64,000 nt of DNA from Aplidium turbinatum (Eukaryota; Chordata; Ascidiacea; Aplousobranchia; Polyclinidae). Below are positions 46,420 through 56,660 of the stretch, piece after piece. The notes beneath the pieces were generated by a model that worked only from the letters and a program-made list of their open reading frames with translations, did no database searches and was not told the DNA's origin. The stretch's first letter is position 1, and every line of letters starts with the position of its first letter. The position numbers and the translations under genes were made by a program. Location: positions 6,138,001 to 6,202,000 of the forward strand of contig OU964934.1 in NCBI GenBank assembly GCA_918807975.1. The letters run 5' to 3'.

Positions 46420-46731
46420 TTAGTGAGGTTTGTGGGAACAAAACGTGTTGGAAACTAGTGGTGAAAAGGGTTGTCCCCACACACTACATGTTATTAAATG
46501 CTCCACTATTTCCTTTTCCTCTTCGATGGTAAACACCGCTTGCCTTCCTGGTTTATTTGTATGTATATCTTTCACTTTATTACTTTTTGATTTGGGAATT
46601 TTGAACTTTGTCTCAGCTTCTCTCAATGACATTTTTTTCCTTTTAACACTTTCAACAGCCTTTTCCAGACCTTCCTCTGTGTAATCTTGGTACTTACTCG
46701 AACCTAGCTTCCTTTTATATGTCCTTACCAT
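46420..46731 (-). CDS. pogo transposase N-terminal fragment
   Basis: It begins MVRTYKRKLGSSKYQDYTEE and carries the psq-type helix-turn-helix (SLREAETKFKIPKSK), which binds transposon ends, then GRQAVFTIEEEKEIVEHL. It stops soon after GQPFSPLV. The CENP-B-like second helix domain and the DDE catalytic domain are missing, so the element needs an outside transposase. The frame also has a short extension upstream of this Met. It lies inside the 39466-47341 element and on its minus strand. Confidence 0.8.
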   Translation of the reverse strand: MVRTYKRKLGSSKYQDYTEEGLEKAVESVKRKKMSLREAETKFKIPKSKSNKVKDIHTNKPGRQAVFTIEEEKEIVEHLITCSVWGQPFSPLVSNTFCSHKPH

Positions 46732-48009
46732 TATAAACTTGCTGTCATTCACTATTTTTCTACCACACTATGTATTATGTATATAACCTGGGAAAACACA
46801 TTTTGCATAAATAACCTGATTTTTAAAGCACTTCTATAGCATTTTTTGCATAAATAACCTTCACATAAATAACCTGGGAAAAGAACACCTGGGAAAACAC
46901 ATGGAAAAGTTCTGTAAACCTTGTCCAAAGTTACCCAGTTTCGACTGAAATATCAGCACCACACAAAAATATAATAATATTTTTTGTAACACATTCCCAC
47001 ATAATCATTGTTTTGGGGCAACATGAAGGCTAAGATATTAATAACATATGGGTAACATTTAATTTTGTATGTTACTAGCCATTGGTCAGCTTGACGGCTA
47101 ATTTTGGGGACAAAGAAAAAATGATATTTTAATGATGTGGCTATTCTTATAAATTTGCACCAATCAACTTACCCCACAATTCAATAAAATGCTCTAAATA
47201 TGAACACAGATAATTTTGAAGACATTTCCATGCAATTACTGCAACTTCAGCACTTTACAACAGATTTTATAATAAAATAAACAAAATCTAAAAATTGTCC
47301 AAAGTTTCCCGGTTACTCCAAAGTAACCCCAGTTGACGGTACCAAAGCAGGACAATCAGTTTGAAGTATGGCACGGTCGTAATCGCGGCGTCGTCGTAAC
47401 ACCTTCACAAATTTTTTTAAATTTAAAACAAAGAGAAAAAAAGGCTAGTGAGTTTTTTTTCTTTAACAATTAAAATAAGTAAAAAAAAATTCTAAATTTA
47501 TAAAATTTTTAGGTGTTACGACCGTACCATAGCCTACGGTATTTTAAACTGATTGTCCTGCTTTTCTAATATACACGGTATGATTGATATAACGTCCGCG
47601 TTTTGTTGCTTCTACCTTTTTCTATACCTCTGTCATGTTTGTCATATACTGTTTTTTCGTTGTGATGGTCAGAACTAAAAACAAACTAAACTGAACAGCC
47701 ACAAAAATGCGTAGCCTAACGATTGAGTCACTTCGGGCTAGAATTGAGTTAAAAAAAAACCTTTTGGTGGAATTGAACTCATATCTTTGCGAGTATGAGC
47801 CAGACAATGATCGCACGCGCCTCTTACTTGGCAAAAGCAGTTGAATTTAGAAGTTATATGTACACTTTTTTTCCAGCAACAGCGCGCAATCCGCGCATGC
47901 GCAGTAAGAGTGACGTAAAGATTAAAAAAAGGCATGGAACGGCTGTATTTACGGCGCCGTAAATGCAGCCACTTCCTAAAATAAATGTTTGATAAACATG
48001 TCGCAGAAT

Positions 48010-48106
48010 GGGTGCAACCTATTTCATCCCCTGATCACTTCGTACCCCGATGTCAGGGTACAAAATGGGGGTATGAAGTGTTCAGGGGACGAAATAGGTT
48101 GCATCC
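48010..48106. mobile_element. 97-bp fold-back copy of the GGGTGCAACC family
   Basis: Nearly all stem: GGGTGCAACCTATTTCATCC to GACGAAATAGGTTGCATCC, with CGTACCCCGATGTCAGGGTAC in the middle. The centre resembles the GATGTCGTCCCC units of the 5-kb element. Confidence 0.8.
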
Positions 48107-48948
48107 TTCAGAACAACTGCACACAACTTTTTTGTTCGGTTGTAGTTTTCACAGTACAACACCTTTATAGAAAAATGGTTGCTTGTAGGGTTTAAGCCTC
48201 CCGATAGTCGGTAACATCTCATCTGTATTTCTCTCTCAAAAGATTGCGGCCGGCTTAAAACCTATAAATGATAGGCCTTATATTCGAGTCCACGTGCTGT
48301 TGCTGTCATCGCATTAGATTTTATATGGTAGATTATTTTATGGGAGGGGTCGCGCAGAATGAGTGCAACCTATTTTGTACCCCCATTTTGTACCTTGAAA
48401 AGATTGAGAAAAAAATAGAACAAAGCCGAAGTCGCCTGTCAGAGTTGCTGCAAACATTTCACCCTTCAATATTGGACTGCAGTTATATAATTACCACTAA
48501 ATCTAATTAAATTTATTATTAACTCTAATATTAGAGTTAATTGCATTGTAATTTGCTAATGTGGACTGATAGGCTATTCTTTAAGGTTTTTTATCGTTAA
48601 ATATCAGCACCTACAAGCCGCTGATCGGAGTTTTTGCAAACATTTTAAAAAGCCGAAGTTGCTGGTCAGAGTTGCTGCACACTTTTCAAAATTAACCGAA
48701 CTTCTCTTTCTTCCTCTCAATGCTAGACTGCAGTTTTTTTTATTGTTGTTTGGCTTACTCTAACTATGTTTTCCTTCTTTCGCTTTTCGAAAATGCGTTG
48801 TTTCAATAAAAACGTCGTATTGCATGACAGCCTCCATGAATGATTTTGCTCATTGTAACGTAGTCTACTGTAGCAGGAAAGAAGCAAGATAGTGGGGCGC
48901 AATTGCATTGGAATTTTCTAGCTGTAGTAGCACTAGTAACACAAGGTA

Positions 48949-49655
48949 GGATAATGGGGATGCAACCTAGTTCGTACCATGAACAGTTCGGACCGTCAGT
49001 TCGTACCTTCAAAAGATCAAGAGAAAAAATTAAAAAAAGCCGAAGTCGCTGATCGCAGTTTCCGCAATCATTTTAAAATTTTCCCCCTAAAAAGATCGAG
49101 AGAAAAAATAGCTCAAAACTGAAGTCCGCTGATCGCAGTTTCCGCAAACATTTTTTCGCAGTTTTCGCTAACCCTAATTCTAACCATACACTAATCTATG
49201 CTCTAACCCTCGCTGATTGCAGTTTCCACAAACATTTTTCCGCAGTTTCCGTTAACCTTTACCCTAACTATAGAGTAATCTATGCTCTAACACTCGCTGA
49301 TCGCAGTTTCCGCAAACATTTTTCCGCAGTTTTCACTAACCGCAGTTTCCGCTTACCCTAACTCTAACCATAGAGTAATCTATTCTCTAACCACAGTAGA
49401 CTGTGCTCTAACCCTCGCTGATCGCAGTTTTCTCAAACATTTTTCCGCAGTTTCCGCTAACCGCAGTTTCCGCTAACCCTAACCCTCAAGTTTGTTTCAA
49501 ATTGTTTGGGGAAACTCTGATCAGCGACTTCGGCTTTGTGCTAAAACTGCGATCAGCGACTTCGGCTTTTTTTAATTTTTTCTCTCAATCTTTTCAGGGT
49601 ACGAACTGACTGTACGAATGGTTCAAGGTACGAACTAGGTTGCACCCGGATAATG
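48949..49655. mobile_element. 691-bp GGGTGCAACC-family element with 8-bp TSD
   Basis: The element at 48957-49647 starts GGGATGCAACCTAGTTCGTA and ends GAACTAGGTTGCACCC. GGATAATG flanks both sides (48949-48956, 49648-49655). It has a minisatellite core. Confidence 0.9.
49115..49495. repeat. minisatellite of about 85-100 bp units
   Basis: About four irregular units contain CTCGCTGATCGCAGTTTCCG, CAAACATTTTTCCGCAGTTT, and CTAACCCTAA with TAGAGTAATCTATGCTC. The CTAACCC parts resemble decayed telomere repeats. Confidence 0.8.
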
Positions 49656-50152
49656 GCAGTGTTTTATAGCTAAGCTATAAGCTACTTAAAAGTTTGTCGA
49701 TTTTTCTTGCAGATGTTTTAAAACTCTTAGGATCATTACCAGTCAATACACAAATTGAATTAAGATTGTAGCCCCTCCATTACAAGTGATCACGAGCTGC
49801 CACACTGCAATGATCTATTCACTTCCAACAAACATTTCTAGACAAAATTACAAAGAGAAATTAACACTTAGTTTGTGGTGGCCCATACAAATTCAATGAT
49901 TAATTCAAGAGGAAAATTTTAAAATGTTTTGCAAAAACTCCAATCAGCGACTTCGGCTTTGTTTTATTTTTTTTTCTCGATCTTTTCAGGGTACAAAGTG
50001 TCCAAGGTACGAAATAGGTTGCATCTGCGCAGAATTATTCCATTGTAATGAAAGTGTTTTTGGACACATGTTGGAACTATAACAGCAACTACAGATTGTG
50101 CTATTGTAACTTTAATACACACAACAATACCACTAAATTATTACCGGTACAC

Positions 50153-50434
50153 AGAATGGCCCGTTTCGGTGAGTCCGATCCCTTAACGGGGGATTTTTTC
50201 ATTTTTTTTTTTAAATTATAGGGTACCGTAGCCTAATTATCATTGCCGTTTTCGAATTAGGAGTTAGAGGTTAGGAACTCACCGAATCAGACTCACCGAA
50301 TCGGACTCACCGAATCGGACTCACCGAATCGGACTCACTGAATCAGACTCACCTAATCAGACTCACCTAATCAGACTCACCTAATCAGACTCACCGAATC
50401 GGACTCACCGAATAGTAGCAGACCCACCGGTACA
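50153..50434 (+). mobile_element. 264-bp minisatellite MITE, copy 1, 9-bp TSD
   Basis: The element at 50162-50425 runs from CAGAATGGCCCGTTTCGGTG to GAATAGTAGCAGACCC. ACCGGTACA flanks both sides (50153-50161, 50426-50434). The right half is about ten units of ACTCACCGAATCGG or ACTCACCTAATCAG. Confidence 0.9.
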
Positions 50435-51073
50435 TGCTTAACTTATTGTCATGACTTGTTGAATACTACAATTGGTATATACTCAAAAATTTGTCTCAGT
50501 TGGGTTTAAATGCATTATGTTTTCAGACGTCACAATTTCATATATATCATATATAATACAAAGAGTGAAGAACGTGTTGGGAAGGGGCTTTGAATGTCTT
50601 TGGGAGTTTTTAATCTCAATAAGAAATTTCTTGAATCTCATCAGTTGCTTATGTGCTGGAAGTTGAACACAATATCGTACTATTTACAAATCTATGATGA
50701 TGAAACATATTAGGCTATACATGTTGGTTTGGTCATTTGAGATGATCAGGTTACAACATGGAAGATGAAATTGTTTATGAGCTGTTTACTTTAATTTTTT
50801 TTATGCATATGCACTGGTAAAATTTATGAGTTTTGTAAATGTAAAAGTTTGTCTGCTTTTCATGCTGACAAGGTTTTGCTGAGACAAAACAAGAAAATGT
50901 TTCCAGCAAAATTTATTTTTGTATGTACGATAGTCAATTAATAACTAGCTAGGAAAATCCCCTTTTTTTATTGATTCAACATTTTCAGAAAGTTGAGCAA
51001 TGACTAAAAACAAATTTGCTGTTTGGGTGAGCTATTTTATGGCTTAGCAGACTAGACTAGCAGACACTGGACA

Positions 51074-51277
51074 GTTAAAAAGGGGTCTGCTACTATTCGG
51101 TGAGTCCGATTCGGTGAGTCTGATTCGGTGAGTTCCTAACCTCTAACCCCTAACCCTAAAACGGCAATGATAATTAGGCTACGGTGCCCGATAATTTAAA
51201 AAAAAATTGAAATCCCCTGTTAAGGGATCGGACTCACCGAATCGGACTCACCGAAACGGGCCATTCCGGTTAAAAAG
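51074..51277 (-). mobile_element. 186-bp minisatellite MITE, copy 2, 9-bp TSD
   Basis: The element at 51083-51268 is the same family inverted, with only about three array units. GTTAAAAAG flanks both sides (51074-51082, 51269-51277). The core, with AACGGCAATGATAATTAGGC, is shared with copy 1. Confidence 0.9.
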
Positions 51278-51744
51278 AGATGTTTGCAAAGCAAAAAAAT
51301 TACTAAATTAAATTGAAAATAATAATAAAAACAACATTTTGTAAGAAAAATAACATAAATGTTTTATATGAATTCTGACAAATGACTGAAATACTTCACC
51401 GTTTGATCTTTTTAACAGATTTACTCTTGACTCAAGTGCTAGTGCTACAACTTTTTAAATTGGCGTAGATGTCTGACTGAATGTGCTCAGAATAACTTGA
51501 ACTAATATACTTTGCTATGAAATTTTTATTATATACATTACAATTTTTCATCCAATAGCAAAGTTCTTGTCAAAAGAAAAAATCAAGATAAACATAGTTT
51601 TAAATATTATCATCTACACTTTAAACAAAATTTGGATTTAGTAGAGTTATCTGTTTTTGAAGGTGTGACTTGTTGACTTGCATCTTTAGGTCATTTTATG
51701 GTGGTGTGCATACTGTATATTTAAAAATTTAAAGATTTTATGCC
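51278..51744. other. region upstream of Myt1
   Basis: AT-rich. CATCTTTAG at 51681-51689 is an acceptor-like site 55 bp before the ATG. Confidence 0.4.
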
Positions 51745-53460
51745 ATGAAGAATGATGAATCTTATCAAAAAACTGCTATTGAAAATACAGATCCTCTTGC
51801 TTTTTCAACACCTGTAAACAAACTGAAAACTTCAAGACCATTACCAAAATTCTCCCATTTTGATAGTGAAAAACTGTTCCAACTTAAAAGAAATAGGCCT
51901 TTCAATGAAAGAACATTACATCCTAAATCTCCTGTAAAAAGTGCTCCTCCTGTCAGTCGAGTTTTTCCTTATCGTCTTTGGGCTCCAGAAAAACCACATG
52001 CCATCTCATTTCGCCTCAATGAAGACCAGACAGCTGATTCAGCTTTGAGCAGTAAATTTTACAATTCAGACTGCTCTGAATTATATTTTGAACAGTGTTT
52101 CACTATTGAAAAGAAGCTTGGAGAAGGCTCCTTTGGAGAAGTCATGCAAGTAAAAAGCCGTGATACAGAGCAGCGTTATGCTGTCAAACGATCTCGAGAC
52201 AAGTTTAAAAATGAATCCGACAGACGTAGAAAGCTGGATGAAGTGAAAAAGCATGAAAAGTTGCCTTTCCATCCAAACTGTGTCAAGTTTATCAAAGCGT
52301 GGGAAGAAAAGCAAAGATTATATATTCAAACAGAACTTTGCTCAATGAGCTTGCAAGGCTACATGGAAGAGCACCATTTTATTCCTGTCTACTACATTTG
52401 GAAATATCTGATCGATTTATTACACGGCCTTCAGCATATTCATAGCCATGGATACATCCATTTTGATGTCAAACCAGCAAATATATTCCTCTGTGCTGAC
52501 GGCAGCTGCAAAATAGGTGACTTTGGGTTAGTTGTGGATTCCTCCAATGATGACATGACAAACGCAAGAGAAGGGGATAATAAATACATGGCTTCTGAAC
52601 TACTTCATAGTGTTTTTACTGAGAAGGCTGATGTGTTTAGTCTCGGTATTGCAATTTTAGAAATAGCTTGCGACCTTGACTTACCCTCAAGTGGTGTATC
52701 TTGGCAGTTACTTCGTTCTGGATATTTTCCAAAAGAATGCAAAATGTCTTTTAGTTTGAGGACAATTATTCAGTGGATGATGACTCCTGATCATAGGACA
52801 AGACCAACAGTATCTGAGGTTTTAAATCATCCTCATATTATTTCGTACAAACAAAGATTAAAACCAATTTTATTTCTTCAAAAATATTCTTTTAAGTTTT
52901 TATGTTTTTTATCATTTGCAATGCTATACTTCTTGCATAAAGTTTTGTGGTTGCCGTTAAAAGTCATTAAAATACCTTTGATAAAGAAATCTGCCCTAGA
53001 AAAGATCACCACCCAATCGGACATACAGCAATGGAAAGAATCGAGCTCATCAAGTAGCCAGTCTCCATTAAGTTGTGATCCAATAGCTGGATTTACAGAC
53101 TCAGCAAGCACTGATAATGCTCATTTGCTTATAACACCTAATTTAACTCATCAATATACCCCAACCCCACGTAATTCGTCCCCTCTTGCTCACCGCACTG
53201 GGGGCATGTCCAGGCATTCACCTGATCTTAGTCCTTTATCACACACAGCAGGCAATAGGTCATGTAAGAAATACACTTTGAACCAGTCAAAGCTTTCTAA
53301 AACTGTTCATGGTTTTGACTTTTTTGTCTCTGACAATAGTGATGTGGAGAATTCTTGTGATGAGGATGTGAAAGTTTTGTCATTTCGTCCGAGAAATTTC
53401 TTAGATATGCTCAATGATGTTTCAGATTCCGATCATTCAAACTGTGCAATGAATGAATAG
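51745..53460 (+). CDS. PKMYT1: Myt1 (membrane-associated Cdk1-inhibitory) kinase, single exon
   Basis: A 571-residue Wee1-family kinase that phosphorylates Cdk1 on Thr14/Tyr15 to hold back mitosis. Kinase motifs: glycine loop GEGSFGEV (126-133), K148 in YAVKRS, HFDVKPANIFL with D241 and N246 (HFD in place of HRD; the family usually has HLD), DFG at 259-261, and EGDNKYMASELL, where APE reads ASE. HEKLPFHPNCV and WEEKQRLYIQTELC match Myt1. After the kinase, residues about 383-407 (FKFLCFLSFAMLYFLHKVLW) form the hydrophobic anchor that places Myt1 on ER/Golgi membranes and separates it from Wee1. The tail holds SP and TP sites (RNSSPLAH, HSPDLSPL), plausible Cdk/Plk targets. No introns; vertebrate orthologs have several. 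Confidence 0.96.
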   Translation: MKNDESYQKTAIENTDPLAFSTPVNKLKTSRPLPKFSHFDSEKLFQLKRNRPFNERTLHPKSPVKSAPPVSRVFPYRLWAPEKPHAISFRLNEDQTADSALSSKFYNSDCSELYFEQCFTIEKKLGEGSFGEVMQVKSRDTEQRYAVKRSRDKFKNESDRRRKLDEVKKHEKLPFHPNCVKFIKAWEEKQRLYIQTELCSMSLQGYMEEHHFIPVYYIWKYLIDLLHGLQHIHSHGYIHFDVKPANIFLCADGSCKIGDFGLVVDSSNDDMTNAREGDNKYMASELLHSVFTEKADVFSLGIAILEIACDLDLPSSGVSWQLLRSGYFPKECKMSFSLRTIIQWMMTPDHRTRPTVSEVLNHPHIISYKQRLKPILFLQKYSFKFLCFLSFAMLYFLHKVLWLPLKVIKIPLIKKSALEKITTQSDIQQWKESSSSSSQSPLSCDPIAGFTDSASTDNAHLLITPNLTHQYTPTPRNSSPLAHRTGGMSRHSPDLSPLSHTAGNRSCKKYTLNQSKLSKTVHGFDFFVSDNSDVENSCDEDVKVLSFRPRNFLDMLNDVSDSDHSNCAMNE

Positions 53461-53502
53461 AGTTTCTATACTCTTGTTATGAACCATGTCTCCAGCGTTC
53501 AA

Positions 53503-53508
53503 AATAAA
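53503..53508 (+). terminator. AATAAA poly(A) signal of Myt1
   Basis: An AATAAA lies 43 bp after the stop codon, followed by a GT-rich stretch (TGGTTGTGGTGT). This implies a very short 3' UTR. Confidence 0.7.
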
Positions 53509-53983
53509 ACTGGTTGTGGTGTAAATGTTTTGTTTATTTGATACAGGTCGATGAGCCTCTGATTATGGTAGTTGTTCGATACGCATTGTATGCAGTTCTT
53601 TACATGAACATAAGAAACAGGACATTCTGGAGTGACTGACTTGGTAGGAGACAATTGTCCCCGGGCAAAGTTACATGGATGTTACATCTCATCATGAGGC
53701 TGTTTGGCATGAATTTTATATCATCACGAAGCATATCTTGCGATGAAATAAACTTTGTGACAGACTGGCTACTGTCAAATATGTCACACCAAGTCAGTTG
53801 CTCCAGGGTCTCATGTATGTACCCAAAAATAATGTTGTGCTATAAATTAACCACTGTTTTGTGCCTTCAATTAAAATTGTAATCATGTAGTCAAATTATA
53901 TTGCTATTTTTTAAATTTATCTAAGTTTGATAAAGTATGATTTGGCAGTAGTAAGATGTTTAACACTGTCTTAACTAATGAAC
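53509..53983. other. no gene recognised
   Basis: Spacer between Myt1 and a hAT insertion. A 75-codon frame lacks any domain. Confidence 0.35.
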
Positions 53984-55614
53984 GGGACAATCTGGGTTTT
54001 TTTTTTCGCTGACACTTTTCGGTCATTTGTCCGAAATGACTTGAAAAAATTCGGTCATTTTTTATTTATTTCGGTCATTTTTTCTGATGAAAATATTTCC
54101 TTTCAAGTAGCTGATACAAACCAAAATTTGCACTTCCTGACTAGCTACAACATAGGCGCCAACTTTTTATGCTGTATTGATACATAAAACTATAGATGAA
54201 CTAGCGATCGGCAGCAGGACAACATTTTTTGAATGCAAACTGCAACAGCTTCGCGATGAATAGTCACTAGAACGAGTAGGATGCTACAATTCCACACCAG
54301 ACAAAATCTGTCATTTTTACATTGATTTAACGTCTGCAGATGTTGAATCAATGTAACAATGACTGATTTTGCTGCCTGCGACAACAAAAATCTACCATTT
54401 TGTGTCGATTCAATGTCATCAGATGTTGAATGCACCCAAAAACAACATAATTTGCTACGTAGACGGAGCGTGCGTTTAGCTTTATGCGCTTGCAAACAGA
54501 CTCGATGTTGCTTTCGAAAGTCGAAACCTCTACAGTGAATTGTCGCGGCAGTGAATCACTCGCTGTGAAAATGAACTTGAAGTCTCGGCACGACGTAACC
54601 ACCAACCAACGCAACAAGGGCTGGTACACACCGCATTGCGCACATGCGGAATAATCAACGCAACAACGGACTCGCGCAAACTGCATGGCGCACACACGAC
54701 CGTTGCCATAGAAACCTGATCAAAGGCGGGAATGTGCGCATCTTTTGTTTCATCTGCAACACGAAAACAGGTCAGTCATAAAGTTGAAAGCAGGTCAGTC
54801 ATAAGTTGCGATATTGTAGTGAAAAGGGAGCTATGTCAAGTCGAAAACTTAATCAAACGTTTCTCCGTGACTATTTTTCAAGGGCTGTTTACGGATGTCA
54901 GCAACTTTTAAATTTATTCAAGGTGACGTGCTGTTGAATTGATGTAAACGTGAATGATTTTACTTTCAACAGGTACATTTTCAAGCGTATAATCAAGTTA
55001 GTATTTGCATTCCATTTTCAAGACATTGTCATTCCATTTACAGTATACCTTTTACTTTTTAGTAAACCTTTTCGTCTCTTGTTTCATGGTAATAAATCTA
55101 ATTCGTTGCTAAACTTTATGTTGTGCTTAGCTTAAAGAGTCGCAGTCCATCAACCGCTAGCCTACGCAGACGCATGGCATGTGTTTGCTTAACCGAAGTG
55201 GTCAAGTTTTGTTTATAATACAGTAATTAACGGGAGGTCGAACGTAGCGATAACTCCGAGTGTGGCAATAAAAGCAATCCTAGTGTGACGACATAATTAT
55301 GTCATCCATTTGCGTGACATTTTGCTGAATTTACGTTGCTGCTGATGAAACACGCTTTCGCTCCCACGGCCAAAAAAATAGTTAGGCGCCTATGAGCTAC
55401 AACATTAAGTTTCGCTGAGAAACGTCGTCGTGTTTTATCTGAGAAAACTTTCTTCAACGTTCATCAGCGAAACTCAACCTTGCAACACTCGGCCGAATTG
55501 ACTATGTATTTTTTCGGACATTTTGACCGAATTGACTATATTTTTTTCGGACATTATGCTAAAAAATCGGTCAATGACCGATAAATGACCGAAAAAAAAA
55601 ACCCAGGGGACAAT
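53984..55614. mobile_element. 1.6-kb hAT-like element with perfect 8-bp TSD
   Basis: The element at 53992-55606 starts CTGGGTTTTTTTTTTCG and ends CGAAAAAAAAAACCCAG. GGGACAAT flanks both sides (53984-53991, 55607-55614). TTCGGTCATTT and its inverse recur near both ends. No transposase recognised; the interior has palindromic CATTGATTTAACG...TTGAATCAATG near 54320. Confidence 0.88.
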
Positions 55615-55750
55615 AAGTATTAAATCCATGTCAGCCATCTTTGTTTTGAAGTCTTACAAAATTAAACTTTCACTTAACTATCGAGAAATGAGTTACTCTA
55701 GTAAACCTACTTGTGTTGACGTTAATGCAATCTGTTGTTCTATGTATTAC

Positions 55751-56660
55751 AGGCCTCGAAATTCGTTTTTGTTGACGGCGGACAAACGTGTCTGGTCTGA
55801 GCAGCTATCCCGGCAGACAAATTAAGTCTCACGGCAGACACACCAGTTTTAGCGTCGATCGTCATGATTAATCACTTGTTCTTCACCATTTAAGAGCTAT
55901 AGCTACGGTTTAGAAGGCTTTTTAAAATTTCAGCAAAGGCTTTCATCAGACCAACGAGGTGCGCTTGAAGAATCAAATCGCCGTGTAGCTGCTTAATACG
56001 CCGCATAACTGATTAACTTCTACCGAACGAGGTCGTGTGGATTTTTGCGTCACAATGCTCTGGGCTCGAGTTGGAAAACTTCTACACTAACGCTACTATT
56101 TTCTGCTGTGCAAAGTTTCACTAGGCATTTTTCTTTAGATTTATTTTTGCGTGTTATGTGAGCTAAAGTGAACTTTTTATGGACCTTTTCTTTCTTACTG
56201 TAATACCAAAACTTAACAAAAATTTTTTCAACTTGCTGTAAATAGCCTACTCGTATAATCTAATATTGTAACCAACCTTGCCTTATCAATATTACTCAGA
56301 GATCAAAGGCAGACATTGTGACGTAAGACTTGAACTTGCGAATGCTCCCATCGATTCTTAGCGAAGAATTCACCTTTGTTACGCTGGTTCAATGTCATCA
56401 ATCGTTGAAACAACGTAAAAATTGAAAGTTTTTTAGCTTGAATGAAAGCTAAGGGACACAGTATTCACATTTTCTAGATGCGCGCTAGAATGCGCTGGAA
56501 ATTATGTTCTAACAACAATTGTTCGTGCTATGCAATGACGATTTGTATCGCTAGTTTCTGTGTTATTTATTGACAGACAAATATGACTGATCTCGAGGGT
56601 ACTTCCCGCGGACGTCATATGCTGTGATGGCGGACATGTCCGCCGTGAATTTTGAGGCCT
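55751..56660 (+). mobile_element. AGGCCTCG element, copy 2
   Basis: A 910-bp direct relative of 45066-46030, starting AGGCCTCGAAATTCG and ending GAATTTTGAGGCCT, with GTATTA on both sides. About 85-90 per cent alike by eye. Non-coding. Confidence 0.82.

Larger units (their letters stand above)
39466..47341 (-). mobile_element. pogo-like Tc1/mariner transposon carrying further insertions
   Basis: The ends are CCGTCAACCGGGGTTACTTT at 39468 and the inverse GTAACCCCAGTTGACGG ending at 47339, with TA on both sides. Internal TTACCCCA...GGGGTAACTTTGGACC sequence is typical of the group. Without the insertions (39531-44540 and 44662-46183) about 1.3 kb remains, so it is internally deleted. It sits inside the fold-back element at a TA, and the joined flanks match the other fold-back arm. 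Confidence 0.88.
38295..47985. mobile_element. fold-back element with 9-bp TSD, now 9.7 kb through nested insertions
   Basis: The ends at 38304 and 47976 are GGAAGTGGCT in inverted orientation, and TAAAATAAA flanks both (38295-38303, 47977-47985). The left arm (38304-38671, 39406-39465, 47342-47403) and the right arm (about 47506-47976) match in reverse complement at roughly 85 per cent by eye, including GGCGCCGTAAATACAGCCG and GACTCAATCGTTAGGC-like stretches. Without the insertions the element is about 1.07 kb, nearly all stem, with a roughly 100-bp AT-rich loop. A 9-bp TSD recalls Mutator-like elements. It encodes no protein. Confidence 0.9.
48352..50035. mobile_element. 1.67-kb GGGTGCAACC-family element with nested copy
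   Basis: The outer element at 48361-50026 starts GAGTGCAACCTATTTTGTAC and ends GAAATAGGTTGCATCT. GCGCAGAAT flanks it at 48352-48360 and 50027-50035. A second member (48957-49647) lies inside. Confidence 0.82.

Noticed and set aside
50274-50416. CRISPR-like array of 14-15-bp units
   Set aside because: Units are contiguous with no unique spacers, and they lie inside a MITE with its own TSD.
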